A stretch of DNA of 36,820 nt from Methanofastidiosum sp. (GTDB lineage: Archaea > Methanobacteriota_B > Thermococci > Methanofastidiosales > Methanofastidiosaceae), in assembly GCA_020854815.1 (NCBI GenBank), contig JAHKLW010000079.1, forward strand, positions 1 to 36,820, written 5' to 3'. Positions 8,014-16,261 of this stretch are shown piece by piece. The first letter of the stretch is position 1. Every line of letters starts with the position of its first letter. The notes under the pieces were generated by a model. The model was not told where the DNA came from. It ran no database searches and was given only the letters and a program-made list of their open reading frames with translations. A program made the position numbers and the translations under genes.

Positions 8014-8396
8014 ATGAGGAGAGAGATTGAACTTTGGTGGCTTCAAGCAAAAAAGGATTTTTCAGTAGCTGAGATACTTTTTGAAAAGAATCAGTATTAC
8101 ATGGTTGCCTTTTTGTGTCAACAATCAATTGAGAAAGGATTGAAAGCCCTTCACTTAAAGAAAAATAAAAGACCCGCTGATTTTACTCATTCTTTAGTAA
8201 CTCTTGGAAACGCATGCAAAGTTCCTGATTCTCTTATGCTAATATTAAGGAATTCTACTCTTGATTTTATTATGTCAAGGTACCCGACGCTTCAGATGAA
8301 CTTCCATATGAAATGTATGACAAAATTATAGCATCTCAAAGAATTGAGGGTGCAAAAGAGGTTTTAAGATGGATAGAAAAAGAGCTAGGACTCTAG
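8014..8396 (+). pseudogene. HEPN-domain protein, frameshifted near its end
   Basis: The first 90 or so residues are a clear HEPN protein: ELWWLQAKKDFSVAEILFEK, then MVAFLCQQSIEKGLKALHLKK. After SRYP at 8281-8285 one base is missing. In the restored frame the protein continues DASDELPYEMYDKIIASQ and EVLRWIEKELGL to a stop at 8396. The true C-terminus overlaps the next gene (MNT) by 28 bases, the usual arrangement of such pairs. As sequenced it ends at 8331 with about 12 aberrant residues. Confidence 0.82.
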
Positions 8397-8680
8397 AAGA
8401 TCTTGTTAAACAGATAAAGGAGAAATATTCTCCTGAATTGGTTCTGTTATTTGGTTCAAGGGCAAGAGGAGACAATCTTATCACAAGTGATTATGACCTT
8501 ATCGTTGTTAGTAAAAACTTTATTGGAATACCTTTCTTAACTAGGCTATTTTTGATGCAGGATTTGTGGGATGGGGAGAGACATCTAGATGCGCTCTGCT
8601 ACACTCCAGAGGAGTTTGAAAGAAAAAAACAGCAGATGGGAACAGTTCAACAGGCTTCTATAGAGGGTATAGCTCTTTGA
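8369..8680 (+). CDS. MNT-type nucleotidyltransferase, antitoxin partner of HEPN
   Basis: This 103-residue minimal nucleotidyltransferase carries LLFGSRARGDNLITSDYDL with the glycine-serine and two catalytic aspartates, and a third acidic position in RHLDALCY. It has no added DNA-binding domain, unlike the MNT protein at 5171-5719, so the two pairs were acquired separately. Its start lies in the restored 3' end of the HEPN gene. In the family it modifies or masks the HEPN RNase. It appears complete although its partner is broken. Confidence 0.87.
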   Translation: MDRKRARTLEDLVKQIKEKYSPELVLLFGSRARGDNLITSDYDLIVVSKNFIGIPFLTRLFLMQDLWDGERHLDALCYTPEEFERKKQQMGTVQQASIEGIAL

Positions 8681-8693
8681 GTAATTTGGTAAG

Positions 8694-8726
8694 AAGATTG
8701 ATCTCTTAAAAGTCTGGAAGCCTTAA
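8694..8726 (+). pseudogene. Remnant of a PIN toxin gene 3' end
   Basis: Read in frame this is KIDLLKVWKP then stop, against RVDFLKVWKP then stop at the end of the intact PIN gene at 9714-9746. The nucleotides match at 23 of 24 positions (8700-8723 against 9720-9743). The codons just before also fit loosely (FGKK against DFER). Nothing else of a PIN gene remains, so this is a gene-end scar. Confidence 0.75.
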
Positions 8727-8812
8727 AAAAACTAGAATCCTAAAGGAAGTATCCTATGCCTCTTAGAAAAAATTGTGTTATCTTTAAATATATATCATGA
8801 AAATAGATTTTA

Positions 8813-8998
8813 ATGAAAAAATCAAATATGAGCAACAATAAACTATCGGAATTGATGGCCGATAAGGAAATTAGGATAAGCGGAGAGATAATAGTCGCTT
8901 TTCCGCAAAAAAAAGAAAGAAAATCATTCTTCAAAAAACAAGTTGATGTTGATGAAAAGAAATGGGACCAGCTTGTAGAAGGCAAGCGAAATTTTTAG
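8813..8998 (+). CDS. Small basic protein of unknown function
   Basis: I do not recognise this 61-residue protein. It is rich in lysine, with a short hydrophobic stretch (ISGEIIVAFP) and a charged C-terminus. A TTTAAATATATA sequence about 28 bases before the ATG suggests a leaderless start at 8813; an internal ATG at 8828 is possible. It sits between a PIN gene-end scar and an intact DUF104/PIN pair, so it may be an accessory or antitoxin-like protein, but no motif shows this. Confidence 0.45.
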   Translation: MKKSNMSNNKLSELMADKEIRISGEIIVAFPQKKERKSFFKKQVDVDEKKWDQLVEGKRNF

Positions 8999-9060
8999 CA
9001 GATTATACATAATAAAAATCTTATAGCAATACTTAAAAACATGCAATTGTAGTAATATTT

Positions 9061-9249
9061 ATGGGAATAATAATCCATGCAAGGATAAAAGACGGAATTA
9101 TTTATCCTCTTGAGAAGATTGACTTAGACGACAGGGAAGTCTTAGTTCAGATATTGAAAGAGGACGATCCCCCATTCAAAACTAAAATAAAAGCTTCAAA
9201 CGAAATGGTAAAACAGATATTAGAAGAAGAATTAGATTTACTTTTATGA
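9061..9249 (+). CDS. DUF104/AF2212-type antitoxin
   Basis: This 62-residue protein begins with the beta-hairpin pattern of the AF2212-like (DUF104) antitoxins: IHARIKDGIIYPLEKIDLDD then EVLVQIL. Its C-terminal helix would bind the toxin. The stop codon overlaps the start of the PIN gene (ATGA), showing translational coupling. Such antitoxins usually bind their own promoter. Confidence 0.8.
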   Translation: MGIIIHARIKDGIIYPLEKIDLDDREVLVQILKEDDPPFKTKIKASNEMVKQILEEELDLLL

Positions 9250-9746
9250 TGGTTTTCATGAAACTTAACGAATTCATAGAAGACAATATATTTTTAGATA
9301 GTAATATTTTCATCTATTCCATTACTTCAACTGGAAACTTTAAATCGTGTAATTTATTATTAAACAAAATTAAATCTGGTGAGATTACAGGTTATATCAA
9401 TCCTATTGTAATTTCTGAAGTTTATCATAAACTACTCATATTAAATGTGTCTAGGGAGTATGAAACACCAATCCATAATTCTATAAAAATAATAAAAAAT
9501 AATCCCGATGTTCTTAATAAAATTGAAGGGCCTAGAAAAGCTGTTCTTGAGATATCTAAAATAGAAGATATTAAAGTTTTGGATATCAATGAAATAATTT
9601 TAGAGAACTCTTACTTATTTTTAGATACTCTTTTGATTAATGATGCGATCCATGCGGCCACGTGCAAATACTATGACATTAATAATATTGCCACAAATGA
9701 CAGCGACTTTGAAAGGGTCGATTTCTTAAAAGTCTGGAAGCCTTGA
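9246..9746 (+). CDS. PIN-domain ribonuclease toxin (VapC-like)
   Basis: This 166-residue PIN protein shows the four acidic positions of the RNase site: FLDSNIFIY (about residue 18), SEVYHKLL (about 57), NDAIHAAT (about 136) and TNDSDF (about 151). The gene appears complete. PIN toxins cleave tRNA or rRNA and are held inactive by the antitoxin encoded just before. Possible starts are 9246, 9249 and 9258; the coupled 9246 is chosen. Its last 10 codons are duplicated as a scar at 8694-8726. Confidence 0.88.
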   Translation: MMVFMKLNEFIEDNIFLDSNIFIYSITSTGNFKSCNLLLNKIKSGEITGYINPIVISEVYHKLLILNVSREYETPIHNSIKIIKNNPDVLNKIEGPRKAVLEISKIEDIKVLDINEIILENSYLFLDTLLINDAIHAATCKYYDINNIATNDSDFERVDFLKVWKP

Positions 9747-9766
9747 ATATTATTTAACTTCAAACA

Positions 9767-9976
9767 TCAATATCCAAGACCTTTTTTAACTTCGGCCCAG
9801 TTTTTTGCTTTCCCCAAATTCATTTCTTTTAAAGACTCGTTTAATTCCTCAATTTCATCTTGCTCAATATCTTCTTCTTTTACCAAGGCGTATTTTATTT
9901 CATCGAGTTCTTCCTTTATCAAAACAATCTCATTATATATTTTTTCAAGCAATTCAGACCTTTCAATTGTAGACAT
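9767..9976 (-). CDS. Small acidic antitoxin-like protein, no toxin beside it
   Basis: This 69-residue protein is acidic and helical, with a long charged helix (KIYNEIVLIKEELDEIKYAL) and a C-terminal AKNWAEVKKGLGY tail. That layout is common in archaeal antitoxins of RelE or PIN toxins. No toxin gene lies on either side in the same orientation; the PIN gene downstream is convergent and has its own antitoxin. It may be an orphan left after toxin loss. Confidence 0.6.
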   Translation of the reverse strand: MSTIERSELLEKIYNEIVLIKEELDEIKYALVKEEDIEQDEIEELNESLKEMNLGKAKNWAEVKKGLGY

Positions 9977-10077
9977 AATCTCCCTCTATTAAGTGAGTTT
10001 GTCATACTATTTAATTATAACTATTTTCCTTCTTTAGTATGAAATTGAATCTAAAAGTAGTAAAAATATGTATCAGA

Positions 10078-11001
10078 TTATCTTCCAGAAAGCCCTGTGA
10101 TAATCTGCTCTGCCCTTACTAAAATGTACTGTTTCATAGTCGCGTTCTGGTCGATCATATTTTGATTAATCGCAGTAACTGTTGGTGTTGATAAAAGCAA
10201 AAATGATAGTAGCAGTATCACTAAACCTGCATACATGAAGGCGAAATTTACGGACGTTCCTATGTACCTTTTAGATAAGAAATATAATCCTACAGTTGGA
10301 ACTCCTAAGACTATGGCCATTAATGATATTGCGGGAAATGCGTATATCAAAAAAGATGTGAGTAGCATTATTATACATGCCAAAGAAAGCGGCAATACCC
10401 TTTTCTTGTCTTCTCTAATTAGGTGTATCAAGTTTTGAGTGTTGTTCTTGTAATAAAGAAACATCAGGGCATACCCAATGGCTATTGCCATCACAAATAT
10501 TATTGGGAATCCCTCCAGAGTGTTTGTGAACAAAAACCAGCCGCTTGAAAATTTTAATACTTGAAGTGATGATATTGTAATTACTGAGAGGGTCTTTCTA
10601 CTCTTCCACCTAATTGATGGGTGGGAATAGCATAGATTTAGCCCAATTACTAGGATGTATATTATAAAGAAATTTAATCCTGAAAGGAGCGCTAGCGCCG
10701 TACCTAAAATGGCAAACAATTTGAGCAGTATTATGGATTCTTTTCTTGACATTGTGCCGTTTGCAACTGCCTTCCACCTGATCTTCATTGAGTTGTGTTT
10801 GTCTTCTTTTACATCTGTTAGATCATTGAATAGGTATATTGCACCTAATCCAATGCCAAGGCCTGATGCTGCAATTATGCATGTTAAAATGTTGTACTCT
10901 CCTCCGGCCATTGCAAAAAGTATTACGCCAAAAAGAAATTGCAAGGTGTTTTTTGGTAGATTTAATGCAGCAGAATTATATATCAGCGCTTCTCTCTTCA
11001 T
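10078..11001 (-). CDS. UbiA-family prenyltransferase
   Basis: A polytopic membrane protein of 307 residues, with hydrophobic segments over most of its length. It carries the prenyl-diphosphate-binding motif NDLTDVKEDKHN (about 60-71) and a second region near YSHPSIRWKSRKTLS. The short KIRWKAVANGTMS stretch resembles decaprenyl-phosphate phosphoribosyltransferase-type members, which load a sugar phosphate on a polyprenyl carrier. Placed at the edge of a surface-glycan cluster, a role in making lipid-linked sugar is plausible. Lipid or quinone synthesis cannot be excluded. Confidence 0.82.
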   Translation of the reverse strand: MKREALIYNSAALNLPKNTLQFLFGVILFAMAGGEYNILTCIIAASGLGIGLGAIYLFNDLTDVKEDKHNSMKIRWKAVANGTMSRKESIILLKLFAILGTALALLSGLNFFIIYILVIGLNLCYSHPSIRWKSRKTLSVITISSLQVLKFSSGWFLFTNTLEGFPIIFVMAIAIGYALMFLYYKNNTQNLIHLIREDKKRVLPLSLACIIMLLTSFLIYAFPAISLMAIVLGVPTVGLYFLSKRYIGTSVNFAFMYAGLVILLLSFLLLSTPTVTAINQNMIDQNATMKQYILVRAEQIITGLSGR

Positions 11002-11066
11002 GAGTTCTTTCGATATGACAAGTATTTATAAATGATTTGGTTTTAAGTGAGATATTATAATAGTAT

Positions 11067-12227
11067 CTATTCGTTAATTGATAAGGCCTCTCTTAAATAA
11101 TTCAGTGCTTTTTCTCTCTCAATATCTATGATTGGACGAACAGATTCAAAATCAACATCAAATACTCGGTTATTATTCTTTATGTTAACATCTTTTCTAT
11201 TGTTTAAGTCAAACTTATCTAGTAAGGTTTCAATTCTTGAATACATTGAAAAATTTTTAACTGTTCTCTCAAATACAATGAAAGGCCTTTCCAATAAAAT
11301 AGAAAATATAGTGCCGTGATAAGAATCGGTACAAACTAAACTTGCTGAATTAATATAATCTATAAATTCACTTGGTCCTATAATATAAGTTTTTGAGTTT
11401 CTAGGGTTATTTAGATTAATGATTTTTAGATTGTTATTTTTTGCAATATCTTTTATTTTTAGTTTTGCATTTTGATTTATATCGCCTATAAAATACGTTA
11501 AAAGATAATTGCAACTAGGTTTGTGCTTTGATTTTTTCCCAATTGCTAACCACTTATTTTTAGTAATCATAATTGTTGGGTCAAGTGTAACTATTACATC
11601 TTTACCTGTTAATTCTTTAACAATACTAGCTCCATCTTCTTCCCTAACGGAGATCCTATGCATTTCAGAAAGCCACAATCTATAATTCTCAATATAGATT
11701 GGAGGTATTCCAGATAATCCAAAGCTGGCCGAATATGCTACTCTTTTGTTTTGGGAGGCAAATGTTAAGAAGTATATAGGCGATCCGTTTGTATAAAACG
11801 GATTCCAAATTTGATCACTGCCGGCAATAAAGTAATCATATTTATCATCTAAGTTTTCTGGAATATTACTCTCAGAAAGGATATAATTTGTTTCTTTTAT
11901 ATAATATAATGAAAAGTCTTTAAACGTTTTTATCCTTTTTTCTTGATTTGATTTATTCTTCACCTTATTTAAATAAGTTGAGGTTAATAAAAGAATTTTT
12001 TTAAATGCCTTAAGATTTAGTCCACTTCTGCGAACCTTACTTGCCATTGCAATTATCTTTTTGATCCCTTTTGTTTTATTTATTTTTGAATTTTTGGGGG
12101 TATGATCAACAAGAATAGTTTCTACAAAAAATCCTAAGGATGAAAAAACTTCTTGTGTGGCATAGTTCTGTAACCTGTTTCCGTAATTTGTATATCCATT
12201 TAGTGTTATTATGGCTATTTTTTTCAT
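11067..12227 (-). CDS. Polysaccharide pyruvyl transferase family protein
   Basis: Members of this family (PF04230, CsaB/WcaK type) add pyruvate ketals to sugars of surface polysaccharides. The 386-residue protein starts with IITLNGYTNYGNRLQNYATQ, has YDYFIAGSDQIWNP in the middle and ends with the donor-binding segment CTDSYHGTIFSILLERPFI. All are hallmarks of the family. It lies 34 bases downstream of the FrhB-like gene on the same strand, a pairing also common in bacterial glycan clusters. Confidence 0.9.
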   Translation of the reverse strand: MKKIAIITLNGYTNYGNRLQNYATQEVFSSLGFFVETILVDHTPKNSKINKTKGIKKIIAMASKVRRSGLNLKAFKKILLLTSTYLNKVKNKSNQEKRIKTFKDFSLYYIKETNYILSESNIPENLDDKYDYFIAGSDQIWNPFYTNGSPIYFLTFASQNKRVAYSASFGLSGIPPIYIENYRLWLSEMHRISVREEDGASIVKELTGKDVIVTLDPTIMITKNKWLAIGKKSKHKPSCNYLLTYFIGDINQNAKLKIKDIAKNNNLKIINLNNPRNSKTYIIGPSEFIDYINSASLVCTDSYHGTIFSILLERPFIVFERTVKNFSMYSRIETLLDKFDLNNRKDVNIKNNNRVFDVDFESVRPIIDIEREKALNYLREALSINE

Positions 12228-12261
12228 GTTTATCGACTTTATTAGATATATTTAATAGGAT

Positions 12262-13407
12262 CTATATAATGTTTGATTTACGCAACTTTTTATAAGTGAG
12301 ATTGAATAACTTAGAGTTTAATCCTACATAGGTACATTTTTCTACCAAACGATCAAATGAAACCTTTTCCAAATCTTTAAAAAATATCTTTCTTTTAGGG
12401 CTGTATTTAACTGATTCCTTAGCGGATGAATTAAATGCTATTGCTTTATTAATGTCAACGGCCTTGTAAATAGTTCTTTCTTTAAGTTTATTGAAGATTA
12501 GTTCGCCTTTATTGCTATTTATAAAAATAAGTGACGTTCCTCTATCATCGTCCATATCGGGGAGTAGATTTTTTATTCCCCAAAAATCTGCAAGCGTGAT
12601 GTCACTTTGCCTGTGTAATGTTTTAAAGTTGCATGAATAGCAAGAGGGTCTTAAGCATAAATTGTTTAAGAATGCCTTCATAAATGGATCGTTTCTATGT
12701 ATCTCTTCGTATTTTAAATCGTTTTCAAATAAAATTGATATGGAAAAGTTTTCCCAGCCTTTTGTTTTTTGTCTAAATGAAATTCTAAGTGGTGGCGCGC
12801 CGAAACGTTTTTCTTGGTATGCAATATATTTTTGCAACACAAGTGGAGAGGGGACTCCATGGCAAATGATATCAACAGATAATAAGTTATCGTAATCCTT
12901 ACCCAAGTAAGACTTCAAACCCGCAATCTGGCATGGAGTTCCAGAGTATAGGACTTCTATTCCTTGTTTAAGAAAATACTCTGCCTCTTTATAGGTATTG
13001 CCAACTTTACTTTGAACATATTTTGAACCACGAAATCCTTCGAGATTTTGTTTTTTATCAACATGACTATGTAAGGCCTTAAAATGATTATCAAATCCAG
13101 ATCCAAAAACAACGCCTTTTTTATCAATTACATATTCTGCAATCAGTGTAAATAGGCCCCCCGAAGAACTCTGGGACCTTATAGTTTCATCTTTGTTAAT
13201 ACATGCATATGCACTTGGATTATTTTGAACTTTTACAGGATTTATGATGGGGCATACTTTAAGACATAGATTGCATTTTTTACATTCTTTCACGTTGCAA
13301 TTAGCATAAATAAAACCTTCGGCATCATTTTCCATAGTAATGCATTTTTGTGGACATGCGTTGAAACAAGCATGACATCCAACACATTCTTTTTTATTAT
13401 CTAACAT
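12262..13407 (-). CDS. FrhB-like iron-sulfur flavoprotein with N-terminal ferredoxin domain
   Basis: The N-terminus has two cysteine clusters, CVGCHACFNACP and CKKCNLCLKVCP, for two 4Fe-4S centres. The rest matches the coenzyme F420 hydrogenase/dehydrogenase beta subunit family: SSSGGLFTLIAEY, SGTPCQIAGLKSYL, CHGVPSPLVL and a late CxxC-type pair in CLRPSCYSC. In methanogens the family handles F420. In glycan clusters related proteins are found next to pyruvyl transferases with an unproven redox role. Here it is cotranscribed with the pyruvyl transferase, so a glycan-linked role is more likely than hydrogenase function. No catalytic hydrogenase subunit is nearby. Confidence 0.87.
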   Translation of the reverse strand: MLDNKKECVGCHACFNACPQKCITMENDAEGFIYANCNVKECKKCNLCLKVCPIINPVKVQNNPSAYACINKDETIRSQSSSGGLFTLIAEYVIDKKGVVFGSGFDNHFKALHSHVDKKQNLEGFRGSKYVQSKVGNTYKEAEYFLKQGIEVLYSGTPCQIAGLKSYLGKDYDNLLSVDIICHGVPSPLVLQKYIAYQEKRFGAPPLRISFRQKTKGWENFSISILFENDLKYEEIHRNDPFMKAFLNNLCLRPSCYSCNFKTLHRQSDITLADFWGIKNLLPDMDDDRGTSLIFINSNKGELIFNKLKERTIYKAVDINKAIAFNSSAKESVKYSPKRKIFFKDLEKVSFDRLVEKCTYVGLNSKLFNLTYKKLRKSNII

Positions 13408-13570
13408 TTAAGCTTCCCCATAAAACAAAACATGTTTTAAATGCGGCTTTCAATACCATATAGTTTGATATCATATATAAAATTATATCTTTCAAAACAT
13501 TTGGAAGGAAACATGAAAAATATTACTATTCTACACCTATAATCTTAAAAAATAGAGATATTTCGATTAT
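13408..13570. promoter_or_regulatory. Divergent promoter region with palindrome AAAACATGTTTT
   Basis: This gap separates the FrhB-like/pyruvyl transferase pair from the flippase operon. A perfect 12-base palindrome, AAAACATGTTTT, lies at 13427-13438, about 20 bases before the FrhB-like start. It is a candidate operator; no regulator is known. Confidence 0.35.
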
Positions 13571-15025
13571 ATGGGACAAATGAGCGAGCACAAACTTTTT
13601 GCACAGAGGGCGGGTTTAATCAGCTTTACTTATGTTATAATCTATCTCATGAGAATATTACTTGTACCTATTCTAACAAAAAATATGCCTATTGAAGAAT
13701 ACGGCACTTGGGTTCAAGTAAATGCAACTCTAGCATTAATTCCCCCATTACTTGGGCTTGGATTACCATTTGGGCTAGTAAGATTTTTACCTTCTAATAA
13801 AAACAAGAACGATTTGCAAGAAGGATTTTATTCTGTATTTTTTGTTGTTATATTGGTAAGTGGAATAGCTTCTTTCCTATTTTTATTCTTTTCAAAACCT
13901 TTGGCCATGATTTTATTTGATAATAATATAGAAGTAGCAACGATAATCCCAATAATATTCTTTATTGAGTCCCTAATAAATATACCAATAAGTTTATTCA
14001 GAGCATTGCAGAAAATTAAAAGGCACTCAATTTTTTTAATTCTTGATATGGCTTTTACAGTTTCTTTTGCTTCGTATTTTATTCTTTTAGGTTATGGAAT
14101 ATTTGGTGCTGTATCTGGCCTTTTAATATCTAAGATACTGGTACTCGCCGGAATGATGATTTATGTATTAAAAGATATTGGATTTATTTTTCCAAAATTT
14201 ATTAATTTAAGAGAATATCTTAATTTTAGTATTCCTATGCTACCAAATAATTTTTCAAATTGGATATTAAACTCAAGTGATAGGTATGTAATAACTATTT
14301 TTTTAGGAACTGCTTTTACTGGATACTATGCCCCAGGGTATACTGTGGGGCACTTGATCTCAATATTCTCTGCTCCATTATTTTTTCTTTTGCCGCCTGT
14401 GCTTTCCAAGTACTATGACGAAAAAAAGTTTAATGAATTTAATAAGGTTCTAAGATATTCCACAAAATACTATCTATTAATTGCTATACCTTCTGTTTGT
14501 GGACTATCGATACTATCAAAGGCTATCCTGAGAATTCTTACCACCCCTGAAATTGCTAATATTGGATATTTGATTACCCCATATACTGCAGTAAGTTATC
14601 TTTTGTATGGTTTACAAGTTATGATTGGATATATATTAATGGTTGAGAAAAAAACTAAGATAATTGGAAGTGTAATGTCCATATCTGCAATTATGAACCT
14701 AGGGCTAAACATTATTGTAGTTCCAATAATGGGTATTGATGGGGCTGCATTAACAACTTTAATTTCATTTATTTTTGCCTTCTTGATAATTTTATACTGT
14801 TCATCAAAAGCAAAATTATTTAGATTTGATATTGGGTTTATAATGAAGAGTGTAATAGCATCTATTATTATGTCTCTTATGATTATTTATCTAAATCCAG
14901 TTGATATATTTCCATTGATACTTTCAATCTTTTTAGGGGCCCTACTTTATTTTGGAATTATTATGGGATTAAAAGGAATCAAAAAAGAAGAGATAAAGTT
15001 TTTCTTAAATTTAGTCTCAAAATAA
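13571..15025 (+). CDS. Polysaccharide flippase (Wzx/MATE-like)
   Basis: A 484-residue membrane protein with about 12-14 hydrophobic segments and the layout of the polysaccharide transport family. It starts with FAQRAGLISFTYVIIYLMRI, followed by PIEEYGTWVQVNATLALIP, typical of O-antigen flippases, and ends in the polysaccharide synthesis C-terminal region. It would move lipid-linked oligosaccharides across the membrane. A second ATG at 13580 is possible. It heads the plus-strand half of the glycan cluster. Confidence 0.9.
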   Translation: MGQMSEHKLFAQRAGLISFTYVIIYLMRILLVPILTKNMPIEEYGTWVQVNATLALIPPLLGLGLPFGLVRFLPSNKNKNDLQEGFYSVFFVVILVSGIASFLFLFFSKPLAMILFDNNIEVATIIPIIFFIESLINIPISLFRALQKIKRHSIFLILDMAFTVSFASYFILLGYGIFGAVSGLLISKILVLAGMMIYVLKDIGFIFPKFINLREYLNFSIPMLPNNFSNWILNSSDRYVITIFLGTAFTGYYAPGYTVGHLISIFSAPLFFLLPPVLSKYYDEKKFNEFNKVLRYSTKYYLLIAIPSVCGLSILSKAILRILTTPEIANIGYLITPYTAVSYLLYGLQVMIGYILMVEKKTKIIGSVMSISAIMNLGLNIIVVPIMGIDGAALTTLISFIFAFLIILYCSSKAKLFRFDIGFIMKSVIASIIMSLMIIYLNPVDIFPLILSIFLGALLYFGIIMGLKGIKKEEIKFFLNLVSK

Positions 15026-15081
15026 GATATTATTATTCTAATAAAGGAAATAATATAAACAAGTTATTAGTCAGTATTTCT

Positions 15082-16164
15082 ATGAAAAAAGTGGTACACC
15101 TTTCTATAAGGCATCCATTACACGATCACAGAATTTTCTATAAAGAATGTACTACATTAAAAAATAATAATTTTGAAGTATACTTAATTGTTCCTCATGA
15201 GAAAAATGAAGTCCAAAATGGTATAAATGTGGTAGCTTTGAAAGAGTACCCAAAAGGAAAAGATAATTTACTCAAAAATATTCCTAGAACTCTTTTGTAT
15301 TCTTTGAGAATTAATGGAGATTTGTACCATATTCATTGTCCAGAATTGGTACCTATTGGCATTATACTTAAGATTTTTAGAAAGAAAATAATTTATGATG
15401 TTGCAGAAAATTTTCCGGCTCAAGTTTATCAAAGAAATTGGCCGAATTTCCTAAAAATATTTGTCTCTAATTTGTTTAGATTTTATGACTACCTTGGATT
15501 AAAATTATTTGATTCGATAATTGCGGCTGAGCCAATAATATATTCTAGATTTCCACCTTCTAAGACTACTTTAATACGAAATGTGCCAATATTAAAGATG
15601 ATCGATGATGCTAAACCTATCCATTTATCTGATTTTTCGATAATATACGTTGGTGGTTTAACTAGATTAAGGGGTATAAAGGAATTAATTGAGTCTATAG
15701 AAAGTTTTGGAGGAAGTGTAACTTTATTATTAATGGGAAAATGGGAAAGAGGATACATGGAAGAATGTGCAAAATTAAAAGGTTGGAATTATACAAAATA
15801 TCTTGGGATTAAGCCTTTACAAGAAGTTTATCCTTATATTAAAGGATCCAAGATTGGAATGGTGACAATTTATCCAATGCCAAATTATACAGAAGCTTGG
15901 CCTGTAAAAGCATTTGAGTATATGGCTTGCTCTTTACCTACAATTATGTCAGATTTTGACTACTGGAAGGAAATATATACTAAAGTCGCAATATTCATAA
16001 ATCCTAAAAATCCAGAGGACATAGCTGACAAAATTAAAATATTGGTCGAAAATAAAGAATTAAGAGAAGAATTAGGAAAAAAAGGAAGAAAATTAGTTGA
16101 AACAAAATACAATTGGGAAAAAGAAGCAGAAAAATTAATCGAGTTATACAAGGAGTTATCATAA
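15082..16164 (+). CDS. Glycosyltransferase family 4-like, first paralogue
   Basis: This GT-B enzyme of 360 residues has an N-terminal acceptor domain starting HLSIRHPLHDHRIFYKEC and a C-terminal donor domain with IIYVGGLTRLRGIKELIES and the conserved EAWPVKAFEYMACSLP. It is probably a cytoplasmic sugar transferase for the surface glycan. It is a clear paralogue of the next gene. In the acceptor domain it reads DVAENFPAQ where the paralogue reads DIHEDYYSD, so the usual histidine is replaced by alanine. That may change its acceptor or activity. Confidence 0.88.
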   Translation: MKKVVHLSIRHPLHDHRIFYKECTTLKNNNFEVYLIVPHEKNEVQNGINVVALKEYPKGKDNLLKNIPRTLLYSLRINGDLYHIHCPELVPIGIILKIFRKKIIYDVAENFPAQVYQRNWPNFLKIFVSNLFRFYDYLGLKLFDSIIAAEPIIYSRFPPSKTTLIRNVPILKMIDDAKPIHLSDFSIIYVGGLTRLRGIKELIESIESFGGSVTLLLMGKWERGYMEECAKLKGWNYTKYLGIKPLQEVYPYIKGSKIGMVTIYPMPNYTEAWPVKAFEYMACSLPTIMSDFDYWKEIYTKVAIFINPKNPEDIADKIKILVENKELREELGKKGRKLVETKYNWEKEAEKLIELYKELS

Positions 16165-16261
16165 TAGTATATATGTGTTATATGCCACTTCTAGAAATTG
16201 TCACTTTTATATTTGATTATTCCCGATAATTATAAAAGATTAATTAAATACTTAATTTTTA

